A stretch of 64,000 nucleotides of DNA from Angiostrongylus vasorum (GCA_018806985.1 JADANN010000192.1:1054001-1118000); one strand, 5' to 3'; positions 12,475 through 25,679 are shown, numbered from the stretch's first letter. Numbers and translations: made by a program. The notes: generated by a model not told the origin, from the sequence alone.

Positions 12475-13041
12475 TAGTTGATACAACGTTAATAGGACTT
12501 TAGACAAGTTCTTTTCTAAATAAAAACGTCTATATAACTTGTTATTTCTGTAACAATATTTCGTACCATCCAGATCTAGAGCACTTTAATCCGTTGTCCT
12601 AAACACGATTAGAAGAAAATCATTGAATCAATAACAACAATACGAAAAGGTTGGCTTTCGAAAAGTGTTGGATCATAAATCGGATTTGGTCATAAAGTAA
12701 CCTCTCAGAAAGAATATTATTATTCAACGGAAACGTCTATATCGACGTGAAAAGGAAGATTCTATGAAGGATAGCACTACCAACCCCCCACCAGAAATGC
12801 CCAGCACCACTTTTGATATGATATCCGATTACTACAAAATGAGCGCGAGTCCAGGTCATGAAACTACAAAATCTGTTCACTTTCGTTAATAATAGTCTAT
12901 TTCAACACAAAGAGCTACGAAGGTAGTACAACTAATAGATTTGCATGGAACAATTGATCAGTTCTCGGGTACATGTAGAAAAGGCCCATAGAGGAAGGAT
13001 TCGTTTCCGACCTTTCACTTCCAACCAGAGAACGAATATAT

Positions 13042-13473
13042 TCAAATAATCTTAGCTATTTTCAGAAAGTTATTACTCCAACAATTAAGATCCGGGGATG
13101 AGCAGAAGGTGGAGAGCTGTTTGGCAGTGTTACAACAATATTTGAAATTCTCGGAAACAGGGCACAATAACCGAATGCGGCAGAATCTTTTTCGACCGCA
13201 AGATATTTTATTCATCAACTTATATCTCAAGGATACGTAAGCTGAATTCAGGTTGAATGGGTGGCCATGGTATTCAAGCATGTTATATGCAAGAGCCCGT
13301 GATGCACGCGTCAATTTAGCCCGTTCGAACTGAGATATACGCGACGGCTGGTCCTCCACCGTGATCGTCGAAGCTAAGTGCGGGTATGGAATTTTCATAA
13401 ATAACCTTACTTGAAAACACTGTTGCTGGAGCCACAGCAAAGCCCAGTTAACCAAGAGCCATTCTCTCAGCAA
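13042..13473 (-). CDS. Hypothetical 143-aa ORF, cysteine-rich C-terminus
   Basis: One of the longest non-repeat ORFs in the window. The N-terminus is hydrophobic (MLREWLLVNWALLWLQQQC), and seven of its eight cysteines lie in the last 55 residues (SCGRKRFC, LCP, YCC, FCSS, NCW). I recognise no family. A possible GTAAGG donor and TTAG acceptor lie 37 nt apart inside it near 13375-13411, which would change the downstream frame, so the true product is uncertain. Confidence 0.2.
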   Translation of the reverse strand: MLREWLLVNWALLWLQQQCFQVRLFMKIPYPHLASTITVEDQPSRISQFERAKLTRASRALAYNMLEYHGHPFNLNSAYVSLRYKLMNKISCGRKRFCRIRLLCPVSENFKYCCNTAKQLSTFCSSPDLNCWSNNFLKIAKII

Positions 13474-14374
13474 AAAACAGTGAAAAAAATAGCATCATAG
13501 GTGGCACTCAAAGAGAGAAAATTGATTTCAGTACAGCACGCTCAAGTTAATCATTGCTCAGCAGATTTAATGGTAATACAGCTGATGATGGAAACATTTA
13601 TAAGAGTTCCTCATTTGATTCTACAAAAAGGCTTTCAATCAAATCTGGAATTACAAATTACTGCGGTTTTACCAACCGTGATGGTCAACGGTTACTGACA
13701 TGAGGTTTGGTTTGGAGTGGCTAACGTTCCGACACACTGTTACTTTTGCGTAGGTGATTTTTAGCTAACGACGTTAGCCGCTAGTCAAGAGCAGTTCTTT
13801 AGGATCCAATGATATATCTCGCTCTACATAAATGAGAGCAAGTATCAGGAGTGGCTTAAAAGTTCAGGATGGGTAAAATTTTCGTAACAGCTGTTTACAG
13901 TTTACAGTTGGATGACGAGTACAACATTATTTTAACATCTAGTGCTTCAAAACGATAGAAAGAAACCATTAGTGACATAAGTTAATAAAACAACGTGCGT
14001 GTTCTAGGAAGATACAAGATCTGCCGGCCATACTCTTTACGAAAACGCTGGGCAACAATGAGATGCTCCTTGATATTCCATGAGTAAGCAGACCATACAG
14101 GACAGCTATCGTTTCCCGTCGGAACAAATGGCGACTGCTCGAATCGCTCAACGATCACTAGGGAAACACGCTATTGGTTAGTGACTTAGCGAGAAACTGA
14201 GGCTGAATCTGTGCTTAGTTTTCGGACTTCTGCACTTTGGAAAAAAGTACTCTTACAATGTAGTTTAAAAAAAATAGTGAAATCTAGAGATATTACTAAA
14301 AGAGACTGGTAGACTTTGAAAAACAATGGGCGCTATTGGTAAGATCTCGACTAGAAATTTTCAATTATTTATTT

Positions 14375-14640
14375 AGGTGCGTCGCATGTAGATGACTGCT
14401 TAGAAGTGCTCTGCAATACACACCTGGTCGTTGGTTCGACTCCGTACCGTGGGTAAACAAAACCGCTATCCCTCCCCCTACCCCTTCCGATTGGACAAAT
14501 TTCTGGAATAAAAAGAGTGACTTGATACATTAGTAGGCCATCTTTAGTCACTGTTAGGTTAAATACGCATTCAATCACCACTGATATGTTGAATGGAGCT
14601 GAATTCATCACGCATCCTACAAGGACTGATCAATGCCCGA
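14375..14640 (+). mobile_element. SINE family A, divergent, with a good box B
   Basis: Contains GGTTCGACTCC, a textbook box B and better than most copies here, plus the tail ACGCATTCAATCACC and GGACTGATCAATGCC. Box A is decayed. Confidence 0.55.
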
Positions 14641-15124
14641 CCCTCTATGCTTCGTGTTCGATGCAGATGCAGAAAACTTCTCTCACTGCAGTCATCTAGT
14701 TCAAGCCAAGAGCTTTAATGACTGGTCTACGTATAAGTTTATGCAGTCACTTTTTCTCGGACTCCCCGAAAAGTCCGAGTTAGATTATCATTATGAGTAG
14801 TCGCTGGTCTATGTACATTGGAAAAAGGTTTGCCCGCTTGTAATTAGGTTATGTTCTGAGCGGTGGCGATTGCTGGCACCGCACTAGTTTTCGCTCGGCT
14901 TCGCAATACGAATTTTGAGGTTTTTATGAGCTTGTGTGACCTTGAAAGATGACGTAGTGGCAGTTCAGTAATTCGAGCGATATCTTGGTTCGACCGAGCA
15001 ATAGCCCAACCTACCCTTCCGTCCGTCCGTGGTCAGTTGAAACCAAATCGAAACCAAACTTGTCTGCCTTCTTTAGATCCGAAAAACTTGCGACACTAGG
15101 AGAAGAGATATCTCAGATTCTAAT

Positions 15125-15255
15125 CCGAACCAAATCGACCAGCACTTAGCGCTAGTGATGAAAAAGACCTCAAGCTGCAGCCGAACCTACACCCAATTCT
15201 ATGATCTTCGAGAGTGACGGCTGCGAGAAAAACGTGTCAAATAAAAGGACTACTC
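15125..15255 (+). mobile_element. SINE family C, tail fragment
   Basis: AAATCGACCAGCACTTAGCG and AGACCTCAAGCTGCAGCCGA match the family tail; head absent. Confidence 0.4.
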
Positions 15256-15259
15256 AAAT

Positions 15260-18075
15260 CCGCAAAACATGTGACATAGATCATGTATATTAAAAAATAA
15301 AAAAAATAGGAATAATGAGAAGAGCGTTTTTGTCACCGGTCTTGTACGTATTTTGCATGGCATTGCATGATATTATCAGGCTCTCTTACGCCAAAAATCG
15401 AGCTGAGTATAACAAATAATCTACAAAAAACTGAAACCCAAATTGTCTACAAAATCACAACTATTTAGAAAAGCAACAAATTACTAAGGAAGATGTAAAA
15501 ATTGCAAGGGCAAAGAGCCATGTGAGAGCAGATGTGGACTTTGGACTTAGCTCGGATTTCCTGGAACGAACAGTTATCGGACCACCCTTATTTTCAATAG
15601 CATTTATTTCGTAATGGTCATTTGAGATGTGGATGAGAAAGGTAACGTTAACGTTGTTGCTACCGAACAATCAATCCTTCATTCTTCCTAGAAAATTGAC
15701 GCAATCTCAACAAAAAGCAGCAGTTATAGTGAGAAATTGCTGAGTCCGACCATGAAAACGATACGTTTGTTCATAAATCAAGAATAATCGCGTTGTTGGC
15801 TTCGATTAGGTTATGCTACTTCCAGTTACAGTCATTTTTGTTTGATTTATTCGTATTAGATTAGATGTGCTTTAGAAAACAATCAAAAGCATAAGCTAGG
15901 TCAATTAAGGAGAGAATTCATGATGGAGTGAAATCGAAGTGGTTAGTTGGCTGCTGCACCGGAATGGCTACTGGAAGGCTGTTGTACTGGAAATACAACC
16001 TAATATCCTTCTCACAGTCTCAGCCGTTTTATTTATTGCCTACTCTTTTTAATGGTAGGGTGATTGCTGATGGCAGAGATCGATAGAAGTATCCTTCTCA
16101 CAATTCATGTTTAATCCTTTCTCAGATTCAATAACAGTTCTATACCTGTAACCAATTGCTTGGCATAACAGGGATTTCTGTTTAGCCTAAAATTTAAAAA
16201 GTCAGGATAAATAAAGAATTAGAAGAACGCGTGTAGACAACCGTAGTCAAAAGGACGGCAATACTTCTGTATACAGGATATCGTCATGAGCAGAAGAACA
16301 GTAGTTCTATGAATAGACCAGCGTTATAGACTCACCAACAAGACCCATGTACATGGGCGATCTCCATGAACGGAAGTACAGTACTGCTTTGCATTGATGA
16401 CCGTTGTCAAGTAAACGACTGTTCTTCTGTGCATCAATGACCACCACCAAATGATGCCGATGCACAAAATTTTCGACTACGAACCAAATTCATATGACGT
16501 GAGACATGAATGGAAAATCATCTGATCAGGTCGGTATTAAGTTGTACCTATACCTGCGAAAGTAAGGTCCAAGTAAATCTTGACATTCGCTCTTAGTGAA
16601 ACGATTCAACATTCTTCTGCATTAGTAAGGTTTATGAGCAGGACGTGGGAAGTGCTGAGAGGAAGGCGGTAGAATGAAGGAGGCGTTTCCGTTCGATAGA
16701 TTCCACTGAGAAACCGAGGCAATAGAAATGAATTACAATGGTAATGGCTTATGACAGAGCTTATCAATTTTGCTGGTGTGGATAGCTAAATGAAGGCGAA
16801 ACGCACGCAACCGTATTGATCTTCTTAACATCTGTCGAAGTGAGGACGGCAACGTTGCGAGGTGACTGACACCTCATCAACGCACTATGTTCTCACAGAG
16901 ACACACACACATACACACATATATACATACACATACATACACATTTATAAACAGACAGACAGACACACACACACACACAAACACACACCCGTGGACACCA
17001 ATATTCATTGTCTCGAACACAGTGCTGTACTTGAATTCAACTAACAACATCTTTTTTTCTTTAAAATAATAAATCTTTAAAATAAGTAATCGTGCATGTT
17101 CTAGTAACGCATTCGGAAACAAGCAACACTGCGTAGCTACAGCACGTCAACAAAAACCTTTTTTGACGATCACAGGGCAACCACCTCACTGTGGTAGCCT
17201 CAAAGGACTGATCGAATAAAGAGCTAAAGACAAATCGAAATCATAAATCTCTGCATTTGAAAAGACGAAGGATTTTGAGTAAATGTGAGCAAAAAAAGGC
17301 TGACAGGAGATGGTTGTAGAAAAAAAGTTGTTCGGTTAATTTTCATTCTGTCTCATTAATGAAATGTAGACCGGGAAGGACGGTAGGATTTCTCGATAAA
17401 GGAGACAACTTGCCTTTTAAAGTATTATGCCACTACCATTTATCAACTGGCTTAAAAAAGTGGTTGTTATGAGGTGAAAGGATTGGAATGAATGCGCCCA
17501 TCTCTAAAGGCTATCATCAAAGGATTAATTAGGATCTAACCCAGTCCGAGATTAGGCGAATCAGAAAGGATTGCAGAAAAAAACAAAACACTTGATTTAA
17601 CATGTTTTTAGGTTGCTCAACTTATAAGAAATAGTTGATTGGTGGGGGATAAAACAGCTCTTCGTTTGCAAAAATTTGTGCCAAATGTTTGACGCTGACT
17701 GCTCCCGATAGTGCTTTGTGGAGACGAACGTATGACTTGCAGAAAGAAATGAAATAAATTAATAAAATATTGGGATGGAAATGGAGCCCTGGAAGCCTGT
17801 GATAAGCCATCAACTAAGCCGACACGAAGTACATCGAAAAAACGAAAGAATAATTAAAACAAAACAAACAGAACATCGTAAAATCCAGAAACTCACTACG
17901 TAGGAAAATTTATCGAGGTCATTTCAAGTCTTGACGTTATTTGGTTTATCTGAGACAATATGAGTAATATTATTGGTTGAAGCTACCGCCACCTAAGATG
18001 GATTACTTTTCATTGACAGCTACCACTTTTTGCCACAATGATCGCATGTGGGTCTGGTCCAGGGTTACAAAACGA
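15260..18075. other. No gene recognised
   Basis: Apart from the microsatellite, there is a loose set of related phrases at 16300-16450 (AACAGTAGTTCTATGAAT, TACAGTACTGCTTTGCATTG, GACTGTTCTTCTGTGCATCA), possibly an old tandem repeat. Confidence 0.4.
16898..16991. repeat. CA/ACAT-rich microsatellite
   Basis: ACACACAC, ACATAC and CAGACAGACAGA runs. Small ORFs on both strands here are low-complexity artefacts. Confidence 0.95.
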
Positions 18076-18079
18076 TGAA

Positions 18080-18345
18080 GGAATAAAGCTTTCGACTCCG
18101 ATCTGTCCCTAAAGGATGCGCCATGTTTTCAAATCCTTTAATACTTCTAGATTTCATTCAATATTCGGCCTATACTACCACCTGCGGCGACCAAGCTATA
18201 CATCAATTCAGTGTATCTATCCTCTCAAATAAGTCTGCAACCAATTTGCGAACTCTGAAGGTACAGAAGCATGATTAACCCAGTAGGCGGGCTGAATTTA
18301 TAGTTATGTGAATAACAGGAAGACTCTAACCACTGCGCTGTATTC
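18080..18345 (-). mobile_element. SINE family A, divergent
   Basis: AATAAAGCTTTCGACTCCGA, GGATGCGCCATG, AAGTCTGCAACCAATTTGCG and CCACTGCGCTGTATTC mark tail, body and head. Confidence 0.55.
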
Positions 18346-18726
18346 ATCTTCATTTCTTGATAGGCGATGTGGGACAGAATAAGATTGAATTGTTACAGCT
18401 CCATCTCATCAGCACCGGCTACAAAACCAGCTTGGTCAAGTCTTGTTGCGCTTTATGTATCCTCAGTTCCGAATCCTCCTAATAAACTTCTTCAACACTA
18501 ATAGAAAAAAACAGAGAAGCGATTTTTAAAAAAAATAGTGTGATGCTCCCTTTCACGGTACCTTCTAGGTTATGGGTACTACTGTTTTACTGGGTACGTG
18601 CTCCAAAACTACAAGCAAAAATCTACTCCTGCCAATACACTACAGCTTTGGGAGTCTGTGAATAGTCCTGAAAAATTAGTACTGTTTACTGCAGATGCTT
18701 TCATTTCTTGATAGCTTTGAAGTCAG

Positions 18727-18936
18727 ATGACAGCTTTTATAGTGTTTTTAGCAACAGTGAGAAGTCATCACATTGGAAATCACCACAAATACAAAAAGCC
18801 TGTCATTACGGAACGTCCGCCGGTCAACGAAATCCTGATGGGCGGTAACGGCGACGAGAGATATGGTGGAATCTTCCACAGTCAAATTCGTCAATCATAC
18901 TGGAATGGCGCTGAGAACGCTGAGAACGTGACTTAG
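18727..18936 (+). CDS. Hypothetical 69-aa ORF with signal-like start
   Basis: Unrecognised. Begins MTAFIVFLATVRS, then a hydrophilic His/Pro/Gly-rich body (NHHKYKKPV, MGGNGDERYGG) and stops at TAG. The middle reads like coding sequence by codon choice, but there is no homologue I can name. It could be a propeptide-type secreted peptide or chance. Confidence 0.15.
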   Translation: MTAFIVFLATVRSHHIGNHHKYKKPVITERPPVNEILMGGNGDERYGGIFHSQIRQSYWNGAENAENVT

Positions 18937-18939
18937 AGA

Positions 18940-20750
18940 ACCTCAATAAGTAGCCCACATTCCTCCCTTGTTCGCTTACTGAACGGACGAGTAATCTGTA
19001 TCGACTATCGATTCATGACCATGGCACGACCGTAGTAGACAACGGACTCGAATAATTTCAGCCCTGAAGAAAGTGGAGGCGCCAGAGCTTTAGCCGAATG
19101 AAAAAATTTTTTTGCCAGTCAATGCAAAGACCTTTACCATAATAGAATGTGTTTTCATAATAAAATAGATCTGGGAGTGTTCTTCTAAGGTGATAAATTC
19201 AGAAACAGCCTCATAAACCCTCAACTCCTCCCACACTATGCAAAACGCGACATATTTTATGGGTAGACAAAGACACTTGTTCTACAATAATGACAAAGTC
19301 TGATGCCTCAACGACTTTTCTTCTTTCAACTCCTACTACTATCACTATTATTTTTTCCATAATGGTAAATCTCTTTCTTTGTAGCCCACCTCAGTATCCA
19401 TTGTTCTCAGCAAATTTCGCCCGAAGTGAAAAGAAAAAACCCAAAAAGAGGTTTCAAAGCGCTTGTTGTCCGATTGTATGAGGATATGGAATGTAATTAT
19501 TGCCAATGCTGTTCGAGATGAGAAGCCTAAGAAAAAGAAAGCTAGGTGTTCGCACAACGGAACCATCGCATATTTTTCACAGTGGCCGATAAGAAAACAA
19601 CGATCTAAAGAAATTCATTTGCTAAAGCTAAAAGTTCCATCAAGTCATAAAATTTCCACATGTCTTTAGGAAAAAGCGCTCGAAGTTTCGAAATAGTAAC
19701 ATTTTGGCATACTTCTCTTTCACTGTAACTCTTTTAGACTTCCTAAGGAATGTAATATAACAGAACGATTTCAAAAAGTTTAGAATTCTGACCGAGCCAA
19801 AAATATCATACTAACTGCGAAAATTTAATAGCTTTAAACGGAACTACCGATGGGAGGCTTTGGATGAAGGACAGGGCAAGTTGAGTCTAAAATGGTGAAG
19901 AAGAGCTTTCATTTGAAAGCAAAGAAGTGGAAGGAGGAGACGGACGCAAATTACTCTGTTTCCCAAAACAGGACTTATCATCGATCGTTTTCTTCCACTC
20001 ACTTTCAAATCCACTTTTCGGCTTTCAACTATGGAATGAAGTTAGGTTGGACACGGAGCTTATTTAATCACCGCGATGGTCGCTATTTACGAAAAAACTG
20101 AGTGGGAAATAGACCAATTTGGTATTTTATCATAAGGATGAAGACAGACAAGATAAAGTGTAGATATTTTGGTGAGCAGCCATTATTGGTAATAAGGCTT
20201 CGTTTATTTTATGCTCAAGGTCGTCTAAAGCGCAGACTTAAAAGGCAGAGGGTAGTAGTAATCCCAAGCAAATAAATGGAATCTCTGTGATGTTTGTAAA
20301 AAAAAGTGATCTTAGCAGACTAGGTAGATGATGACGACTACGACGACAACGTGATGAATATGATAGTGCTGGAGAGTAGATAGACATGAAAAGGAAACAG
20401 GGATTTCCTTGTGGTTGCCATGTGACGGCCGCTTATACGACTCATACATATTTACCACAAGCATACCTGCACGTACTTCTATTGGTTAGCAACGGCTAGG
20501 CGTTTGGAAGGCTGGTATAACCAGTGGGACGTTCTGTAGAAACAGCAGTTTGCGCTGCTGACGACGAAGAACATCGATACTGACCAAACACAAACCTCTG
20601 AACTTGGTTACCTCAGTGCATTCAATCTTAGTAATGAACTTACAACAACTAGTTAGTGGCTAGCTAAAGAGTGGTCCATTGGAAATGACCAATTATTTGC
20701 CAAAGAAGGCTGAGTTTGTTAAAAAAATAGAAGAATAAGATATAGAATGT
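18940..20750. other. No gene recognised
   Basis: Several 60-70 aa ORFs (19290-19669, 19892-20101), Lys/Ser-rich, without known motifs. Confidence 0.4.
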
Positions 20751-20754
20751 TGAC

Positions 20755-21045
20755 TCACACCTAGGAATGCATCATGTATTTATTAGTACTACACTCTAAA
20801 GGTGATTGAATTCCTATTTATGGACAATACGGTCATTTACAGATGACTACCTATTTAATGCTGAGGTTAATAGACAGTTGGCCATGATAATTACTACTTA
20901 TTTATCCATTTTGTCCTTCTAGACAGGCCCAGCACGAACTTGCTGACCACTGAGGGATGAAACTTTTGGCGCGCCAGAAGTGCTGGATCGAGCCAACGAG
21001 CAAGCGTGTACTGCAAAGAGATATGACCACTGCACTACGGTTACG
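20755..21045 (-). mobile_element. SINE family A, old copy
   Basis: GGTGATTGAATTCCTATTTA, CTAGACAGGCCCAGCACGAA and GACCACTGCACTACGG keep the family order. A GGCGCGCC palindrome lies inside at about 20968. Confidence 0.4.
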
Positions 21046-21049
21046 GAAC

Positions 21050-22860
21050 AATGTTAGTGAACAGCCTGCACCTATGATGTCAATCTAAAATCGTTAGCAA
21101 GTCGACACCTCAGAGTTTCTTGATGGTTTATCGACCACAGTTCCTTGAAACCCATTGAAGAAAAATTTTTTTTGCGGAATTATTTTATGACGAAAGCAAG
21201 TAGGAAGAGGAGAAAGCAATTTAGCAGATGAGGAAGAGAACAGCTGGGACTTGCAATGAATGGGTAATGATCGCACTAGTCCAACTTAATTTTAAAAAAA
21301 CAGTTACTAAACACCTGTATCATTTCAAAACTCGAAAACTAACTCGTGTTCACTGTAAAATTCATATATCTCCCAAAGCGATTAGTGCTCTTGTATTTCT
21401 TAGCGCAAATAGCCAAACAAGGGTTAGAACTATTCATCACATGATACCTGATCTCAGGCCACCAAAACGCTAAAGTTCAAAGAGTTCATTAGCGTTGTGG
21501 TTTCACTACAAAGAAAAATTTTTTTCTTATGTTGATTAAACCAAAATTTCTTGAGAAATTTGTAGCCTTATTACGGCTTTTTATCCATTGGTACATTCTA
21601 ACACCAGCTATATAATGCGTTCTCTCGTTAATCGTCGAGTAATTCAACCACACTTCACTAAAGCCTCAATTTGTCCCTATTGCGTGCTTTACTTTCCCAG
21701 TGTAATCGCAGAATACCAAGGGAATTATATGTTCCGCTAACGAGTCGTTTTAGAATGCTGACCTGAAAGGATCAGGTGACTTCTTCTTTTATGCTTAACA
21801 TCTTTTTGGATCCAGGTCGATGTTGTATCTTGTCTAAGTGTTGTTTCATGATGCGTTCGACCAGTTTATTTTTCACATTTCTGAAGATCCAACAAGCTGC
21901 AATGCGATTGGATCTACGCATTCAAGCTTTCATCTATGTTAAACGCTTCTAGCACAACGTTCGAGGTAATCAACTCAACAACGCACTTTCTTCTTGCTCA
22001 CTTAGTGCTCAGATTTATCTAGTGGCCGATTTTTTCCAGACGGTCGTTCAAAATAATACGAATGATAGTGCCATGTCTTATTGTTGTGAAGTTTGTCCGT
22101 AGCTCATAGGGGAAACTGTATGTGATGAATGTGATGAATAGAGAAGAGTTGGATGTCTAAAGAGCTCATGAGCAACTTCGTAGCAGAAATGAAGGAGGGA
22201 CAAATCATTATTTTGCTTCCTCTTGATAGCTCATCAGTATCGCTACTTCTTCAATAAGATTCATAATTCTGAACACACCTTGAAATCGTCTTCAACACAT
22301 GTTGAAACCCCGCTTCATCGTTTGTTACCCTTCCTTCGTTTGCCAATGTTGGGAATGGCGTGAAAAAGAAGGTTGGAAGAAATAAATAGAAGGCAAACTG
22401 GGTAAGATTTATGCATATCGTTTCAGGTCTTACTTTATATGCAACCACTTAATCTTCCATTCACATAAAATCTTGCATTCAAACAGGTAACACCTTCATA
22501 GATGAATCGAATTTGCAGTTGGCTTGCAGGACTTCTCAAAGCCCATGATCTCATTTCAATCACAGCTTAATTGTTGGGAGCAAGCAATGAAATCTTCCAA
22601 AGCAGGCATTAGTTCATTCTATTGAGTCGATTTGCGTGAACGAAATCGTGTTGAAGAAGGCACCAACTTTGACAAATCTTCTATTATAGCTTGTTCCGTG
22701 AAAACGGTTTTTCACATCTCTCATTCCGGCAACTCCGATGCCACATTTTGTCTTCTACATTGCATTCTCATGCCCTCTGTAGAGTGTTATGACTACCGCA
22801 TGTTTGGCATAACTACAGATTATCGCCGAAATTCATCTAGATTTTAACTTCTCGACGACG
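21050..22860. other. No gene recognised
   Basis: The stretch at 22632-22847 could belong to the gypsy-like fragment next to it, but nothing diagnostic is seen. Confidence 0.4.
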
Positions 22861-22861
22861 A

Positions 22862-23299
22862 TTAGTTTCTACTGGCCTGATTCCATACAATTCTAAATTT
22901 CCGCTGACTTAGCGGAAGCTCTTTCGCAGTTTGAAGTCCACTGGTGAATCTCCGGTAGAATTTGCCGCAGAGGCCGAGTATTCTTTTTGCATAAAAATCG
23001 CTTACTATTTCAGCGAAAGCAAGAAGCTTAGACTTTGTGGTGACTTCAAACAAACCATTCATTTCCCAGCCAAGATTCTGGTCAAACTGACGTGCACAGT
23101 GCCATCCGAACAATAAAAAAGCATTTACCGAAGGCTGACGGGGGTGAAATGTGTTAATATAGCGTAACAAACATTCGGAACCCACTCTTGAACTCACCTC
23201 GAAAGTGCATGTCCACTTCTGGCCCTGATTTACACTCAAGCTGCCACATTTCAACGGAAAGATCTCAGAAATATCCAAGTTTAATGTAAGTAACCGCAC
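22862..23299 (-). mobile_element. Possible Ty3/gypsy-type RT C-terminal fragment (145-aa ORF)
   Basis: The end of this open frame reads ILGLCGKFYRRFTSGLQTAK and FRIVWN. The classic gypsy RT/RNase H junction is FLGLCGYYRRFI, about 20 residues, then FxW. Residues before it show no clear FLGH-type motif, so the assignment rests on one motif. Confidence 0.45.
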
Positions 23300-23807
23300 T
23301 GTCCATATTAATTATTCAGCTAAGACAACAAAACAATGTAACACTAAACCAACCAGACAGTGCGAACTAACTGAATGGATTTCTATAAAGTTACAAATGC
23401 ATACTGTGGATTTCCTAAAGCTGAATAACGCAACTACAGTGGTAAATAAGTCTTAGTTTCAATGAGATTTCCGAAGGGCATGTGCAACTGTTGGTTTTGA
23501 CGAAGAACCGGCTATTCGTCGGCGTTATTCATTGGAATATTTTTTAAATAATGCTATTTAGAATGCATACAAATCCTGCAATACTCAGATAAATGCAGAT
23601 GAACAAAAGGGAGGTAGATCAGCATGAACATTAGCAGGATGACGATATTCAGAGTAGGAATACCTAGAATAGTAGTGGATTTTCTGATGTTTAGGTGTAG
23701 AATGAAAGCGACTGAAGCACTGAATTCTATAAATACGATTAGCTCGAATCCGTAGCACTTCTTTGGTGAATGGCAACTCACAAACGGACCGGAAACGGCA
23801 CGGCACC

Positions 23808-24023
23808 TTAACTGCTACACCTGCAGCTAGAAAACCCTCCTGCTCGCAACAGACGTGTTAGTTTGGCCTTCGTTGAAAGCGAAAAAGCACATTTGTTGCA
23901 AACACGAGAAAAAACGGCGTTTCCACATAGATGAGATGGTTGATGCTTTATAATTGTTATTGGGACAAGTTGGTTCATTGAAGCTGAGGAAGCAAAATAA
24001 AGTGTGACAATAAATAACATCAT
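23808..24023 (-). CDS. Candidate small secreted cysteine-containing peptide (71 aa)
   Basis: Unrecognised ORF. It opens with MMLFIVTLYFASSAS, which resembles a signal peptide, then a short linker and five cysteines late in the chain (HLCGN, VCNKC, SCRC) before TAA. The minus strand just upstream of the ATG reads a T run followed by AG, like a nematode 3' splice acceptor, so this could be an exon of a longer or trans-spliced gene. No repeat family overlaps it. HLCG recalls an insulin B-chain start, but no A-chain pattern is visible and that idea is not supported. It may be a chance ORF. Confidence 0.3.
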   Translation of the reverse strand: MMLFIVTLYFASSASMNQLVPITIIKHQPSHLCGNAVFSRVCNKCAFSLSTKAKLTRLLRAGGFSSCRCSS

Positions 24024-24029
24024 CTAACT

Positions 24030-24855
24030 AAAAAAAAATCGCTCCACGGAAATGCGGTGAAAAAGCGCAACATGCTGGAAGTTCCACTTCTACCGAAGCC
24101 ATGTTCTGTTCTAGGGAGAATAAGATGATCAGAAGTGATTAATACGAATAAAATTAGCTGAGAGGAACGATTAAGTAGTCAAGAAAGATCGGGTAGTAAG
24201 TGTAGTAGGCCAGTTACCACTTTCTTAGAATGCTTTTTTTCTCCCCCTTCCTCTAAGTTTACATGCTCTTTATCAACTCCTCACAAAAATCTTTGAGATA
24301 GGGCTAAGATGCCCTATTTGCCAGATTTGTGTGGACTTTGATTGTGCCTAGTCTGAGTAATAGACATTCTTAGTTACCTAGTGTGGAACTATTTTTAGAA
24401 AAAGCTTTTAAGCTTAATTATAAAGTGGCACCTAATTGGCTCCAGAACAGCAAGTGTCACCGTGAAGAGAAGATAAAAGTGTAATCAAGAAAACAGAAAG
24501 CCCGAATACGAATTCGTGGAACAAATACTCGTCAAATGACGCCGAACGAAAGTGCTTAAGAGGTTTCAGCCGAGTAATTGAAATGCCCTTGAGCTGATAA
24601 AAAAAAGAACTATGTTTTACTAGTGATTTTTTATGAACATTCATTTATGTTTGAGCAAGAGAATGTCATGATAGACGGGACCAGAAAAAAACGTCTTTAG
24701 AAAAACATTTAATTGAGTGAATAATCAAGAAATAAAGAGTGGCATGACAAAAAACGCGAAAAAAATGGGGGGAGGAAAACTAAGATGAAGCATCTGGGCA
24801 TGCATGAAACGCATGATGAGACCTGAAGTAAATTCCTGTGCTATGAAGCTGTTCT
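24030..24855. other. No feature recognised
   Basis: AT-rich, stops throughout. Confidence 0.5.
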
Positions 24856-24857
24856 AG

Positions 24858-25105
24858 GGGCACTTGTGGCGCAGTGGTCGGAGACGCCCTGCAGCACACA
24901 CCTGGGAATTGATTCCAGCTTCCATGGCCCACCAAGCCTTCCATCTGTCCGGTGCCGGCAAATTGGTGTCAGACTTGTCTGGAAGGACAGCAGCACTTGC
25001 TCGCTTCATCGGTAAGCCACCGCGAGTCATTCTAAAGGCCAGATTTGCATTCAATCACTTCCAAATTTAATGATGTAGAATGCATGGCGCATACCACAGG
25101 CTACC
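24858..25105 (+). mobile_element. SINE family A, 3' shortened
   Basis: Head CTTGTGGCGCAGTGGTCGG and body well kept; lacks the last tail segment after GCATGGCGCATACCACAGG. Confidence 0.8.
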
Positions 25106-25679
25106 CTAACGATAGAATAACCTGGATCAATTGTAGCCCAGTTAATTATTAAGCGAGTCGAACGGGAAGGAGAATATCTTCGTTCGTTCGTGTTCTCTTT
25201 GTCATACGTCAAAATGGCGCGATGGGCTTCAGTTGCTACGGTAGTGAGAGGGTCTCCACACTTCTCTTAGAGCGAACTTGATTTTTTTACTGTTTTCCTT
25301 TTGTGGGAAAAAAATGGTTACTGACAACTCACCAGGATCTGCTGTGAAATAGACTTACCCTTAATTCGAGAATCAAACCGGAAATATCTTCCTGGTTTAA
25401 GTGACTCTACTTTCTGATGAAGTCGTCAAACACTTATTACTGAGAACGCAGTTTGTTTGTGTGGCTTGACATGGTGATTGGACTTAGGACTTAGGGGGTA
25501 ACGATAGATTATGAAAATTAATCTGGCCCTGTCACTCAATGCTTCTAGATGAAAGCAATGAACATTATGTTTCGAGTAGAGAGAAGAAATAATAGAAGGT
25601 TATCCGAATAGTTTCGAAAATTTTTAAGAGCACTAGAGCAAAATTGGTACCAGAGTTGCTTGATACCTACCTGATCGCT

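Noticed and set aside
16862..17122. His/Thr- or Val/Cys-rich ORFs on both strands
   Set aside because: Translation of the CA/ACAT microsatellite.
23808..24023. Insulin-like peptide assignment for the small Cys ORF
   Set aside because: HLCG matches a B-chain start, but no CC-type A-chain pattern follows, and the cysteine spacing does not fit.
24864..25070. Recurrent ORF reading HQAFHLSGxGKLVPDLSGRIAALARYIGRPPRVIxKARYAFNHL in many places and on both strands
   Set aside because: It is the translation of the family A SINE body; both strands are open by composition, and there is no conserved start or stop.
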